A DNA stretch of 64,000 nucleotides from Methanobacteriota archaeon (lineage in GTDB: Archaea; Thermoplasmatota; Thermoplasmata; Methanomassiliicoccales; Methanomethylophilaceae): the NCBI GenBank assembly GCA_023402275.1, contig JAEXCH010000015.1:1-64000 (forward strand), given 5' to 3'. The position numbers and the translations under genes were made by a program. The notes beneath the pieces were generated by a model. It worked only from the letters and a program-made list of their open reading frames with translations. It searched no databases and was not told the DNA's origin. Below, one piece after another: positions 17,598 through 26,808 of this stretch (within the stretch, counting starts at the first letter, position 1; each line of letters starts with the position of its first letter).

Positions 17598-19589
17598 TCA
17601 TCCTTTTCCTTTGCACACTGCTATGTATACAGGATTGTTGGCCGTCATAAGGTGATAACTACCGGCCTTTCTGGACCTTGCGGCATTGATGGATACTATC
17701 TCTTCCTCTTCCACATCCAGTTCCTTCATGCATCTCAGAACTTCAGATATGGTCTCAAGAGTGATGGTATTTATGACAAATCTTACCTTAGGATTCTTGT
17801 CCATACATTCCTGCATTATATCCTTGAGATTACCGGACGATCCGCCTATGAAAACATGTGTGGGAACTGGAAGGTCCTTCAACGCATCAGGCGCATATCC
17901 CTCAACGACATGAAGGTTCGGGACCTTGAATTTGATCCTGTTCTCTTTTATCAGGGATACTGCTTCGTTCTCCTTTTCGATGGCATATACGTATCCGTCC
18001 TGAACACATTTTGCGGCTTCGATAGCGACAGAACCTGTACCGGCCCCCACGTCATACAATACGGAATCCTTGGAAAGCTTGAGTTTGATAACGGAAAGCG
18101 ATCTTATCTCACTCTTCGTCATAGGTGCATCGCCCCTAATGAACTCATCATCCATTATACCGATAGGGTTCACCGTATCCGGTGAATCGTTCAATATCAT
18201 CGCTATGCACAGATTTCCGAATTCTTCGTCTAAGAGCTCGGAAGGCCTTCCTTCCGATAATCTCTCGTTATCCTGTCCAAGATCCTGGCCTACTTTGACA
18301 ATGACATCATCAAGACCATATTCTATGAGTTCTCTGCACATCCTCTTTACGCCTTTTTCCCCTTCCATCAGGGCAATGACCTTTTTCTGTACGGATACTG
18401 CTCCGACTATGTTGGATTCCTGACCATGAGCACTCATAAGATATGCGTCATCCCAAGATGTCCTGAACACTGAGCATAGATATGCAATGGAGGATATCCC
18501 GCATTTTATGTCAAGATCGAATTCCGATGTATCTATACGATCTATCAGTTTCTTGGCTGCGCTGTGATATCCTACATCTCCGGAGACCAGAACAGCTATC
18601 CTTCGATATCCCGGATGTCCCTCAACATATGACATGACCGCATCCGGTTTGTATTCTGCCAAGGAGTCCTGTCCCTTTGTGACAGAACGTATCATCCTTT
18701 CCGCTCCAACGAGGAGATCTGCTTCGTCGATAGCCTTTCTTGAACCTATGGTGAGTGTATCTTCGTTTCCCATTCCGATACCCACAATTGATATCTTACG
18801 TCTGGAATGGCATTCTTTGGATGTTGTCTGGATTTTGAAACGTTTGGACAATATACCTATGACCTCATCGAAACTGTATCCTTCCGTTTCTTCGGGTCTT
18901 GCAATTAGTATCATGGTCACCCCGGCCCTTCTTGCGGCCCTCATCTTCTCGTCGAAGCCTCCGGGTTCCCCCGAATCCTTAGTCACCATGTACTTGGCAT
19001 CCACTTGTTTGAGGAGTCCGTAATTGAGTTCCTCTGAGAACGGCCCCTGCATGCAAAAGAGGTTCTTACCTTGGAATCCGATATCCGCACATGACTGGGA
19101 TGCAGTTGGCATCGACAATACCCTTGCGAATACCCTATCCTTGTAATTCTCTATCTGAGTGTATTTGTCTAGTTCCTTGCTTCCTGTCGTAGCTAGGATG
19201 TTCCCTTGTGTGCCTTTCAGATATTCTACCGCGGATGCAACATCCGGGACCACTATCACATCCTTGTCCTTGTGACTCTCGGAACGCAGGAGTCTGATGT
19301 ACTCGGTACCGGTCTCTTCGCATGCCTTTCTGATCTTTCCGGATATTATGGTCGCATAGGGATGGGTGGCATCGATCACGCATGATGCGCCCTCATTCAT
19401 TATCCTGAGCATACCTTCCTCCCCTAGTCTGTCAGAGGACACTTTGACGTGATCCGTCTCTTGGATCAACTGTTTCCCGAATTCGGTGGCAACACAGGCC
19501 AGTACATCAACTCCTGCATTGTCCAATATGTCGGCCATCATCCTTCCTTCGGTGGTTCCGGCGAATATTATCACTCGGTCCCTTTGCAT
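17598..19589 (-). CDS. cbiJET: Trifunctional CbiJ-CbiE-CbiT fusion
   Basis: 663 residues with three cobalamin enzymes in one chain. Residues 1-250: cobalt-precorrin-6A reductase (FAGTTEGRMMAD, CVIDATHPYAT, VTKDSGEPGG). Residues about 264-470: CbiE-type C5 methyltransferase (IVGIGMGNEDTLTIGS, LVSGDVGYHSAA). Residues about 480-663: CbiT-type C15 methyltransferase/decarboxylase with the SAM loop DVGAGTGSVAIEA (513-525). Together they convert cobalt-precorrin 6A to cobalt-precorrin 8. CbiE-CbiT fusions (CobL) are common; addition of CbiJ at the N-terminus is unusual. It follows cbiG with 1 bp between. Confidence 0.93.
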   Translation of the reverse strand: MQRDRVIIFAGTTEGRMMADILDNAGVDVLACVATEFGKQLIQETDHVKVSSDRLGEEGMLRIMNEGASCVIDATHPYATIISGKIRKACEETGTEYIRLLRSESHKDKDVIVVPDVASAVEYLKGTQGNILATTGSKELDKYTQIENYKDRVFARVLSMPTASQSCADIGFQGKNLFCMQGPFSEELNYGLLKQVDAKYMVTKDSGEPGGFDEKMRAARRAGVTMILIARPEETEGYSFDEVIGILSKRFKIQTTSKECHSRRKISIVGIGMGNEDTLTIGSRKAIDEADLLVGAERMIRSVTKGQDSLAEYKPDAVMSYVEGHPGYRRIAVLVSGDVGYHSAAKKLIDRIDTSEFDLDIKCGISSIAYLCSVFRTSWDDAYLMSAHGQESNIVGAVSVQKKVIALMEGEKGVKRMCRELIEYGLDDVIVKVGQDLGQDNERLSEGRPSELLDEEFGNLCIAMILNDSPDTVNPIGIMDDEFIRGDAPMTKSEIRSLSVIKLKLSKDSVLYDVGAGTGSVAIEAAKCVQDGYVYAIEKENEAVSLIKENRIKFKVPNLHVVEGYAPDALKDLPVPTHVFIGGSSGNLKDIMQECMDKNPKVRFVINTITLETISEVLRCMKELDVEEEEIVSINAARSRKAGSYHLMTANNPVYIAVCKGKG

Positions 19590-19590
19590 C

Positions 19591-20640
19591 TTATTCCTCC
19601 GACAGATCGATAATCATGGGTTCTCTGACCACAGCCACGGTCACTCCGTCCTTTGCTGTCTTCTTTATAACGATGTCGCCTTTATTCGAAGCAGCTACGG
19701 CCGATCTTTCACATACGTTGTCAACTCCGGTCACCGATCTTACCATCTGGGAGGGAGTGAACCCCATATCGGGAAGGGCGTTCAGCTCATCCGATGTGAA
19801 GAACACCGGTTCGATGCCGATGGATCTGCTGAACTCCAAAAGACCTTCCTCGTCACTTTTAAGATCTATACTGGCAATTGCCCTTATGCTCTTCATGGAG
19901 ATGTCATTCTCACTAAGGACATCATTGACAAGCTGCTCTATCCTCTCCATGGGGGTGCCTCTCCTGCAACCTATCCCAAGCACGTGACATCTGGGGGTCA
20001 ATTTGAGATTGCTTTTGAACGGTCCTTTCTTGTTTGAATAAGATATGAATATGCCTACATCCTCATCTCCGTTCAGGTCCAATTCCGGAGGTATATCACC
20101 GTTTATCTGAAGATCCGTACTGAGGCCGACCCTCTTATCATCGACCAGTATGGATGAGATATCCTTTGCGATGGACATGCTGCCTATGTGCATGTTCTTC
20201 TTTGTTGCATACGTGTCCACAGAGAATTTTCCGTTGACGTCCGTAGCGGTGGTGATGACCGGTGTGGCACCTATCCCTTCGGCTATCTCCTTGGCAAGGC
20301 CGTTGGCTCCTCCAATATGTCCTGCCAACAGGGAGATCACGAATTGACCTCTCTCATCCATGCAGATTATCGCTGGGTCCACTGTCTTGTTCCTTATGTA
20401 CGGTGCTATGTACCTTACTGCTATGCCTGTTGCTCCGACATAGACTATGGCATCTGAATCCTTGAATGCCTCTTCCGTCCATTTACTGGTAGGTCCTTCG
20501 ACCTTTATCGTTCCGGTGACCTCTGCAGATGTCTTCGAATATACCTTGCATTCGTGTCCGTTCAGTATTTCGGCAACTTTCGCAACTTCCTTTGCCAGAT
20601 CACATCCTCTTCTTGAGAACCCTATCAAACTTATCTTCAT
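19591..20640 (-). CDS. cbiG: Cobalt-precorrin-5A hydrolase
   Basis: 349 residues. It opens the lactone ring of cobalt-precorrin 5A with loss of a two-carbon fragment in the anaerobic B12 route. The N-terminal region has GFSRRGCDLAKE and FVISLLAGHIGGANGLAKE; the central region links to the C-terminal CbiG domain with LGIGCRRGTPMERIE and SVTGVDNVCERSA. Its start overlaps the cbiD stop by 1 base and its stop is next to cbiJET, so the three minus-strand genes form one operon. Confidence 0.94.
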   Translation of the reverse strand: MKISLIGFSRRGCDLAKEVAKVAEILNGHECKVYSKTSAEVTGTIKVEGPTSKWTEEAFKDSDAIVYVGATGIAVRYIAPYIRNKTVDPAIICMDERGQFVISLLAGHIGGANGLAKEIAEGIGATPVITTATDVNGKFSVDTYATKKNMHIGSMSIAKDISSILVDDKRVGLSTDLQINGDIPPELDLNGDEDVGIFISYSNKKGPFKSNLKLTPRCHVLGIGCRRGTPMERIEQLVNDVLSENDISMKSIRAIASIDLKSDEEGLLEFSRSIGIEPVFFTSDELNALPDMGFTPSQMVRSVTGVDNVCERSAVAASNKGDIVIKKTAKDGVTVAVVREPMIIDLSEE

Positions 20641-21815
20641 CAGTACACCTGCTCCTTGATCCTTTCTGTCAATTCCTCTGCAAGGGATGTCTCCCCCAGT
20701 TTTCCGTATTTTGAGGAGAACACCACCGCCCCGATCCTCATCTCCTCTGAACTCCTGTGGTTGAGATGGAATTCGATCTTATCGATTATCTCCTTCATAG
20801 TAGCCTCCATATCTCCCGAACCGGACAGAACATCCAACGCATCGTCGGTCGAAATGCAGGACATTATGATCTTCGCTGTCTCTGCATCAGCACCTGCGAC
20901 TATCGAATTGGAGGACATTATCTCCATCCTGCAGTCTCCCCATCTGGAATGGGTATTCATGAGACCGCCTGCGAGTTTAACCAATTTGCCCAGGTTACCA
21001 ACCAGAAGGAATCCTTTGAATCCCAACTTTGAGGCATGGTCGATGGTCTCACCGATGAAATTGCTGCACTTGACAGCGATGTCCCCGTCCATTCCTTCCA
21101 TACCGTCAGAGAAATCCTTTCCATAGTTCCCCGGAACCACCAGGATATATTCGTGACCTGATGCCTTCCTCACATTCAGTTCCGTCTTGATCGTATCGAT
21201 TAGGGCCGTCTCGCTCATGGGTTCCACTATCCCTGTCGTTCCCAGTATCGATATTCCGCCTGTTATCCCAAGGCGGGGATTGAATGTCTTCTTTGATATC
21301 TTCATACCTTCCGGAACGGATATCACTGCATTTAGACCGTCAACATATCCCATGGATTCACATACATCATCGAGTGCTTCTTTTATCATACTTCTGGGGA
21401 CACTGTTTATGGCTGCGTTCCCCGGTGGTTGGTCCAAACCTTTCCTTGTGACCCTTCCAACACCTTCTCCGCCATCTATCTCTATCTTTCCGTCAGATCT
21501 TTTGGAAACGGTCGAGTAGATCAGGGTTCCGTGTGTGGCATCTATATCATCGCCGCCATCCTTCCTTACGGCACATGTAACCCTATCTTCGTGAATGGAG
21601 ATATCCTCTACATTCAAGGACAGACACGTTCCCTTAGGAGTTATTATCTCAACGGACTCAGCGGCATCCTTACCCAAAAGTATCATTGCGGCCATCTTTG
21701 ATGCCGCGGCAGCACAGGAACCGGTAGTATAACCGCACCTAAGCTTCTTGTTGTTGACGACGATGAACATACTGTCATCGGTCTTCGAAGCCTCGTCTGG
21801 GTTCCTTCCATTCAT
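20640..21815 (-). CDS. cbiD: Cobalt-precorrin-5B C1-methyltransferase
   Basis: 391 residues from ATG 21815, chosen because AGGAGAG precedes it; an in-frame ATG at 21857 would place the start in the promoter. CbiD signatures: LRCGYTTGSCAAAASKMAA near the N-terminus, DDIDATHG, and GNLGKLVKLAGGLMNTHS in the C-terminal half. It methylates C1 of the corrin ring with SAM in anaerobic B12 synthesis. First gene of the minus operon cbiD-cbiG-cbiJET, divergent from cbiL. Confidence 0.94.
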   Translation of the reverse strand: MNGRNPDEASKTDDSMFIVVNNKKLRCGYTTGSCAAAASKMAAMILLGKDAAESVEIITPKGTCLSLNVEDISIHEDRVTCAVRKDGGDDIDATHGTLIYSTVSKRSDGKIEIDGGEGVGRVTRKGLDQPPGNAAINSVPRSMIKEALDDVCESMGYVDGLNAVISVPEGMKISKKTFNPRLGITGGISILGTTGIVEPMSETALIDTIKTELNVRKASGHEYILVVPGNYGKDFSDGMEGMDGDIAVKCSNFIGETIDHASKLGFKGFLLVGNLGKLVKLAGGLMNTHSRWGDCRMEIMSSNSIVAGADAETAKIIMSCISTDDALDVLSGSGDMEATMKEIIDKIEFHLNHRSSEEMRIGAVVFSSKYGKLGETSLAEELTERIKEQVY

Positions 21816-21840
21816 GGGTGTGTGCTCTCCTAGGATGCTA

Positions 21841-21857
21841 TTGGATATATATGCCAA
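21841..21857. promoter_or_regulatory. Operator-like repeat between cbiD and cbiL
   Basis: TTGGA-TATATAT-GCCAA, one mismatch to TTGGA-N7-TCCAA, located in the divergent cbiD/cbiL promoter region, 25 bp from cbiD and 41 bp from cbiL. Its AT-rich core overlaps TATA-like elements. Confidence 0.5.
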
Positions 21858-21898
21858 ATTATAATACTTGGTACTCCATCCACGGTACGGTATATCAT

Positions 21899-22606
21899 AT
21901 GGCAGGTAAACTTTATGGGGTCAGCGTAGGTCCGGGTGATCCGGGTCTGATCACAATAAAAGCAAAAAGATGCATAGAGGGTTCAGATATCATCGCATAT
22001 CCGGTCAAGACCCCCGGTGAGAAGAGCACTGCCATGGAGATAGTTAGACAGGAGATGGATCTATCCGGAAAAAGGATAGAGGAGATAATCTTCGAGATGA
22101 ATCCCGATACTAAGATCAGGGAAAGCAATTATCAGGATGCCATAAGGAAGATGGCGGATCTTTTGGATGAGGGTGATGTTGCCATGATAACACTGGGAGA
22201 TGCAACGGTATACAGCACATACATGCATGTAAGCTTGGACATATCCGCTTTGGGATATGAGACCGAGACCATACCCGGCGTGACATCCTTCTGCAGCGGA
22301 GCATCGGAGGCCAACATCCCGCTTATGATAGACAATGAGGGTCTGGCGATCGTGCCCATGGCCAATGATAACGATCAGGTGCAGAGCGCACTCAGGGATT
22401 TTGACAACATAGTTGTGATGAAGGCTTTCAATTCCATGGAAAAACTTGCGGCCATGATGGAAGAGTTCGGAATAAGCAGGGATAAAGCGACTGTTGTCAG
22501 CAATGTGGGCATGAAGGAACAATACATCGGAGAGATGGACCTCAGCAGAAAATACGGTTATTTCACTACAGTGATAATAAAGAAGAACGGAGGAAGAAGA
22601 ACATGA
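21899..22606 (+). CDS. cbiL: Cobalt-precorrin-2 C20-methyltransferase
   Basis: 235 residues from ATG 21899; the longer in-frame extension to 21818 runs through the divergent promoter. Tetrapyrrole methylase fold: GVSVGPGDPGLITIKA at the N-terminus, MITLGDATVYSTYMHV and ETIPGVTSFCSGAS, diagnostic for the C20 enzyme. It performs the first methylation after cobalt insertion into sirohydrochlorin. The stop overlaps the cbiF start (ATGA). Confidence 0.94.
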   Translation: MAGKLYGVSVGPGDPGLITIKAKRCIEGSDIIAYPVKTPGEKSTAMEIVRQEMDLSGKRIEEIIFEMNPDTKIRESNYQDAIRKMADLLDEGDVAMITLGDATVYSTYMHVSLDISALGYETETIPGVTSFCSGASEANIPLMIDNEGLAIVPMANDNDQVQSALRDFDNIVVMKAFNSMEKLAAMMEEFGISRDKATVVSNVGMKEQYIGEMDLSRKYGYFTTVIIKKNGGRRT

Positions 22607-23364
22607 TGTACATTATAGGGGCAGGTCCCGGTGATCCGGAACTTATAACTGTCAAAGGAAGAAGGCTCATCGATGAGGCCGATGTCATAATCTATGCCGG
22701 ATCACTGGTCAACCCAGATGTCCTTAGGGGAGCCAAATCCTCGGCGGTCATCCACAACAGTGCCATGATGAACCTGGATGAAGTGATAGACGTCATAAAG
22801 GAATCAACAGACAAAGGTCTGAAAGTGGTACGTGTGCACACAGGCGATCCGGCCATATATGGCGCGATAAGAGAACAGATGGACAGATTGGATAAACTGG
22901 ACATCGAATATGAGGTCATTCCCGGAGTCAGTTCGTTCCTGGCCACAGCAGCCGTGCTGAAGAAGGAATATACCCTTCCGGATGTGAGCCAGACAGTCAT
23001 ACTCACAAGAATGGAAGGACGAACACCGGTACCGCCAAAGGAGAAATTGGTGGATCTCGCAAAACACAATTCCACCATGATAATATTCCTGAGCATAGGA
23101 TTCATAGAGGAGATGTGCTCCACTCTCATCGAAGGAGGATATTCACCAAAGACACCTGTTGCAGTCGTATACAAAGCAACATGGCCTGACCAGAAGATAT
23201 TGGTCGGGGATCTGACCAACATAGCGAAGAAGGTCAAGGATGAGAAGATCGAAAAGACGGCCTTGACGGTCGTAGGAGACTTCCTAGGCGATGAATACAG
23301 CCTCTCCAAACTCTATGACAGATACTTCACCACAGGATACAGAACAGGGGATGTGAAGGAGTGA
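22603..23364 (+). CDS. cbiF: Cobalt-precorrin-4 C11-methyltransferase
   Basis: 253 residues (or 252 from the second ATG). IIGAGPGDPELITVKG, YAGSLVNPDVL, VRVHTGDPAIYGAI and YEVIPGVSSF are the classical CbiF/CobM motifs. It methylates C11 of cobalt-precorrin 4. Translationally coupled to cbiL upstream (4-bp overlap) and to cbiH downstream (4-bp overlap with a GTG start). Confidence 0.95.
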   Translation: MMYIIGAGPGDPELITVKGRRLIDEADVIIYAGSLVNPDVLRGAKSSAVIHNSAMMNLDEVIDVIKESTDKGLKVVRVHTGDPAIYGAIREQMDRLDKLDIEYEVIPGVSSFLATAAVLKKEYTLPDVSQTVILTRMEGRTPVPPKEKLVDLAKHNSTMIIFLSIGFIEEMCSTLIEGGYSPKTPVAVVYKATWPDQKILVGDLTNIAKKVKDEKIEKTALTVVGDFLGDEYSLSKLYDRYFTTGYRTGDVKE

Positions 23365-24098
23365 CGAAGGGAAGATTGACGGTTGTGGGTTTCGGACCCG
23401 GAAGCAAGGAGGATATGACATTCCGTGCTGCCGATGCGATAGAGAATGCCGACGTGGTAACCGGCTACACAACATACGTCGACATAATCAGAGAGTTCTT
23501 CCCTGATAAGACCTACAAGAGCACAGGAATGATGAAGGAGATCGACAGGTGCAGAATGGCCGTTGAGGACGCAATGTCGGGAAAGAACGTTGCTATGATA
23601 AGCAGCGGGGATTCCGGCATATACGGAATGGCAGGGATAATCTATCAGATAGCCGAGGATATGAATGCTGACATAGATATCGTAACTGTACCCGGTATAA
23701 CAGCTGCATCATCGGCCGCATCCCTCCTAGGTGCTCCATTGATGCATGACACAGCATTGATCAGTCTATCGGACCTCCTGACGCCATTCGATCTCATCAT
23801 GAAGAGAGTGGACAATGCAGCGATGAGCGATATGGTCATCGTGTTCTACAACCCAAAGAGCAAGAAGAGGACGGACCACCTCGAACAAGCGGTCCAGAGG
23901 ATCCTTCAGCATCGTTCAAAGGATACCCCGATAGGTATCGCAAAGAACATCGGCAGGAAGGACGAATCGATCACGGTCACAACCTTGGAGAACATAGATT
24001 ACTCCATGGTGGACATGTTCAGCACTGTGGTGGTCGGCAACAGCCAGACATACATCTCACAGGGCAGGATGATCACCCCCAGAGGATATAGGTTATGA
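23361..24098 (+). CDS. cbiH: Cobalt-precorrin-3 C17-methyltransferase
   Basis: 245 residues with a GTG start overlapping the cbiF stop. VVGFGPGSKEDMTFRA, VTGYTTYVD, ISSGDSGIYGMAG and VTVPGITAASSAASLLGAPL are diagnostic of CbiH/CobJ, the ring-contraction methyltransferase. No C-terminal [4Fe-4S] extension as found in some bacterial CbiH60 proteins. It sits in the plus operon cbiL-F-H-C-X. Confidence 0.94.
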   Translation: MTKGRLTVVGFGPGSKEDMTFRAADAIENADVVTGYTTYVDIIREFFPDKTYKSTGMMKEIDRCRMAVEDAMSGKNVAMISSGDSGIYGMAGIIYQIAEDMNADIDIVTVPGITAASSAASLLGAPLMHDTALISLSDLLTPFDLIMKRVDNAAMSDMVIVFYNPKSKKRTDHLEQAVQRILQHRSKDTPIGIAKNIGRKDESITVTTLENIDYSMVDMFSTVVVGNSQTYISQGRMITPRGYRL

Positions 24099-24107
24099 GG
24101 AATGAAT

Positions 24108-24731
24108 ATGGTTTATGAGATACTAAGACCAGAGGATATAGAGAAGAAGAGCATGGAAATAATAACCTCCGAACTCGGAGGAAGGACGTGGCCCGAGCCG
24201 CAGTTCTCCATACTCAAGAGATGCATACACACATCAGCCGATTTCGATTACGCCGAGAACCTGACATTCTCCGAGAATGCAGAGAACATAGGCGTGGACC
24301 TGATAAGGAAAGGAGCGACCATTGTAACAGATACAAAGATGGCCGCTTCAGGTATCAACAAGAACAAGCTGGGGAGCTACGGCGGGAACGTTCGCTGTTT
24401 CATCAGCGATGATGATGTCATAGAAGAGGCCAAGAAGAGGACCTGTACAAGAGCTACCGTCTCAATGGAGAGGGCAGCAAAGATACAGGGTCCTTTGATA
24501 ATAGCCGTCGGGAATGCTCCGACCGCACTTATGACCCTTTATGACATGGTAAAGGAAGGAAAGATCAAGCCAGATCTTATAATAGGAGTTCCGGTGGGAT
24601 TCGTTAACGTAGTCGAATCCAAGGAAATGATAATGGAACTCGACATCCCGTACATCGTTGCAAAGGGAAGGAAGGGTGGAAGCAACATAGCCGCCACAAT
24701 CTGCAACGCAATGATGTACTACAAAGGATGA
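24108..24731 (+). CDS. cbiC: Cobalt-precorrin-8 methylmutase
   Basis: 207 residues from ATG 24108, which has GAGGA at proper spacing (24097-24101); ATG 24102 is too close to it. CbiC/CobH motifs: ILKRCIHTSADFDYAENL with the catalytic His, VTDTKMAASGINK, AVGNAPTAL and GVPVGFVNVVESKE. It moves the methyl group from C11 to C12 to form cobyrinate. It ends 9 bp before cbiX. Confidence 0.95.
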   Translation: MVYEILRPEDIEKKSMEIITSELGGRTWPEPQFSILKRCIHTSADFDYAENLTFSENAENIGVDLIRKGATIVTDTKMAASGINKNKLGSYGGNVRCFISDDDVIEEAKKRTCTRATVSMERAAKIQGPLIIAVGNAPTALMTLYDMVKEGKIKPDLIIGVPVGFVNVVESKEMIMELDIPYIVAKGRKGGSNIAATICNAMMYYKG

Positions 24732-24740
24732 GGCGAATCA

Positions 24741-25514
24741 TTGAGAGATGATACGGCAGTACTGCTCATAGGACACGGGTCCGGACTTCCTTACAATCAG
24801 GAGGTCACCGACCTCCGCGCTGATATGCTAAGGGAACTCGGATACAAAGTGTTCACGGCATACAGCGGGACCGGATCGAACATCGGTCAGGTCATGTCGG
24901 ATATGGTATCTGACGGTGTCAGGGAGATCGTGGCACTTCCGCTTTTCGTTTCATCGGGAAAACAAACCGAGAGGGACATCCCTCTCTTACTCGGTATTCC
25001 GGAAGGATATGGTACCCACACCAGCAAGGATCACGGCATACTGATACATTATGAGGGGCCTTTCGGCAAGGACCCTTTGATCTCACAGGTACTGAAAGAA
25101 AGGGCCGTGGATCTCGATTATGACAGATCCACGACTGGCCTATTGATCATCGCCCACGGATCCCCATCCAATGAGAACCACGACATTGCGGTATTGACCG
25201 CGGACAGATTGATAAGAAGGGGATTCGAGAATGTGTTCACAGGTTTCCTAGAAAACAACGCCCCAAGCCTTGATTATAATTATAACAGGATGTTGGAGTT
25301 GGGATTTGAAAGGATCATCGTTCTCCCATTGTTCTTTGCATCCGGAGTTCATGTTGACGAACACATCCCCGAGAAACTGGGGATAACGGAAGGAAGCGGA
25401 AGAGGGATCGTCACATACAAGGACCATGATGTGGAGATACTCTGTGCCCAACCATTCGGTAACGATCCTCAGATCAACGAGATCCTTCGAAAAAAGATCT
25501 CAAGATATGTGTGA
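24741..25514 (+). CDS. cbiX: Two-domain CbiX sirohydrochlorin cobaltochelatase
   Basis: 257 residues from a TTG start with GAGG 7 bp upstream. Two homologous halves: the first opens LLIGHGSGLP, the second LLIIAHGSPS. Only the second half has the histidine pair of the metal site (SGVHVDEHIPEKLG); the equivalent of the first half reads SSGKQTERDIP, so it has lost these histidines. Most archaea have a single-domain CbiX-S/CfbA of about 130 residues, so this is a long or duplicated form. It inserts cobalt (or, in a CfbA-like role, nickel) into sirohydrochlorin, placing metal insertion early in B12 synthesis. Last gene of the plus cbi operon. Confidence 0.88.
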   Translation: MRDDTAVLLIGHGSGLPYNQEVTDLRADMLRELGYKVFTAYSGTGSNIGQVMSDMVSDGVREIVALPLFVSSGKQTERDIPLLLGIPEGYGTHTSKDHGILIHYEGPFGKDPLISQVLKERAVDLDYDRSTTGLLIIAHGSPSNENHDIAVLTADRLIRRGFENVFTGFLENNAPSLDYNYNRMLELGFERIIVLPLFFASGVHVDEHIPEKLGITEGSGRGIVTYKDHDVEILCAQPFGNDPQINEILRKKISRYV

Positions 25515-25616
25515 TATCAAAAATTGAACAAAGAATATCATTTACGACATGAGATTGGTTATTCGAACGTTGAAAAATGACGATTTCCATTATATAATAC
25601 CCATAACGCCTATCAT

Positions 25617-25646
25617 ACGCCGCATGAACAAACGTGAACGCGGCGT
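25617..25646. repeat. Inverted repeat in cbiX downstream region
   Basis: ACGCCGC (25617-25623) and GCGGCGT (25640-25646) pair perfectly around a 16-base loop, within the 235-bp gap between cbiX and the secreted protein gene. It could be a terminator of the cbi operon or a leader structure of the next gene; no T-run follows. Confidence 0.3.
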
Positions 25647-25749
25647 CAATGATTATATTGAGTCATGATAAAATCTAGATATCATCTGTATTATTGCGAT
25701 TCTTAATTTTGATCGTTGACGAAACTCCCTTTTCAAAGAAGGTTTGAAA

Positions 25750-26775
25750 ATGAATAAAAAGATAATAGCTTCTCTTGTCGTTATTGCAATGCTTGCTGTT
25801 GCGATACCGATACTGAACATAGATGATAACTCATCAGATGCTGAAACGGTGAGTACTTACTATGGAGAATTCAATGTTTATGTGTTCTTGAGTTCGAACT
25901 CCTATGTTATGCATGAGGTGAGTGGATACAATGCGGCTATTGCTGTGGATCAGGTATTGCCACTTGCGGATATGGAATATATGAATTACATTACCTACCG
26001 TGGATATTATCAGGTAAATCAGAACTATGGTGCCTTGCAATCATCATATGATTATACCATAAACTACGGACCTACAACAATACATTACGTTATAGAGGAT
26101 CCTGTTGCATACTACTACAGCGATAAGACCCAGACATGGGAGGTTGCAGACTATACACTTGGTTTCTATAAGCCATTCAGCGATTACAGCCAGGAGGGAA
26201 ATGATGATCTCAGAACGGCCAATATCGCCATAGTATCTGAAAGTTATTCCAGCCCAACATTACCGACAAATGGCCTCATGCCAATAACGCCGATATATAT
26301 GAACCCAGATTATGCAGTAACATTCTACTTGACGGCTGATGCATCAATGATCTATGAGAACTATCCTGGAAAAAGTGAGACCAATGATATGATCATAGAA
26401 TATCTTTCACAGAATCCAATAACTATTGCTGGATACGGATCTGATGCATACCTTGCATTGAAGGATATCAGCAATAAATTGGGTTTCCCTGACATGAATA
26501 CGGGAGGAAACGTCACTATGTATGGCAACACCATTTTCACATACTATGGTATAATTTGGGATATGCTTGGTCTCGAATTCGGTTATCTTGACTGGCATTA
26601 TGAACAATACGGATGGGGTTTGTACTACGGAGATGGGACATATGATTATTCATACTGCATGCTTGGATGGATGAGCCCTCTTAATGAAGCGAGTACACTC
26701 AATGATCATGGGCGTGATTTCGTGCAGAACGAATTCACCCTGCAATATGGTCATCTCTATCTGCCTATGGCCTGA
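25750..26775 (+). CDS. Secreted protein of unknown function
   Basis: 341 residues from ATG 25750. The N-terminus (MNKKIIASLVVIAMLAVAIP) is a signal peptide or anchor. The rest is Tyr-rich and hydrophilic (YYSDKTQTWEVADYTLGFY, repeated YDY and YYG patterns) with no recognised domain. Cysteine is almost absent (one near the end). It lies between the cbi operon and the chelatase cluster, has its own terminator and is convergent with the BchD-like gene. An extracellular binding role is possible from its position only. Confidence 0.7.
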   Translation: MNKKIIASLVVIAMLAVAIPILNIDDNSSDAETVSTYYGEFNVYVFLSSNSYVMHEVSGYNAAIAVDQVLPLADMEYMNYITYRGYYQVNQNYGALQSSYDYTINYGPTTIHYVIEDPVAYYYSDKTQTWEVADYTLGFYKPFSDYSQEGNDDLRTANIAIVSESYSSPTLPTNGLMPITPIYMNPDYAVTFYLTADASMIYENYPGKSETNDMIIEYLSQNPITIAGYGSDAYLALKDISNKLGFPDMNTGGNVTMYGNTIFTYYGIIWDMLGLEFGYLDWHYEQYGWGLYYGDGTYDYSYCMLGWMSPLNEASTLNDHGRDFVQNEFTLQYGHLYLPMA

Positions 26776-26781
26776 ATAAAC

Positions 26782-26808
26782 TGGGATTGATATCCCATTT
26801 ATTTTTTT
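26782..26808 (+). terminator. Hairpin terminator after the secreted protein gene
   Basis: TGGGAT (26782-26787), TGAT loop, ATCCCA (26792-26797), then a T-rich tract up to the stop of the convergent gene. Confidence 0.65.

Noticed and set aside
21816..21898. Cobalamin riboswitch in the cbiD/cbiL promoter
   Set aside because: The interval is only 83 bp, lacks a B12-box-like sequence, and such riboswitches are bacterial.
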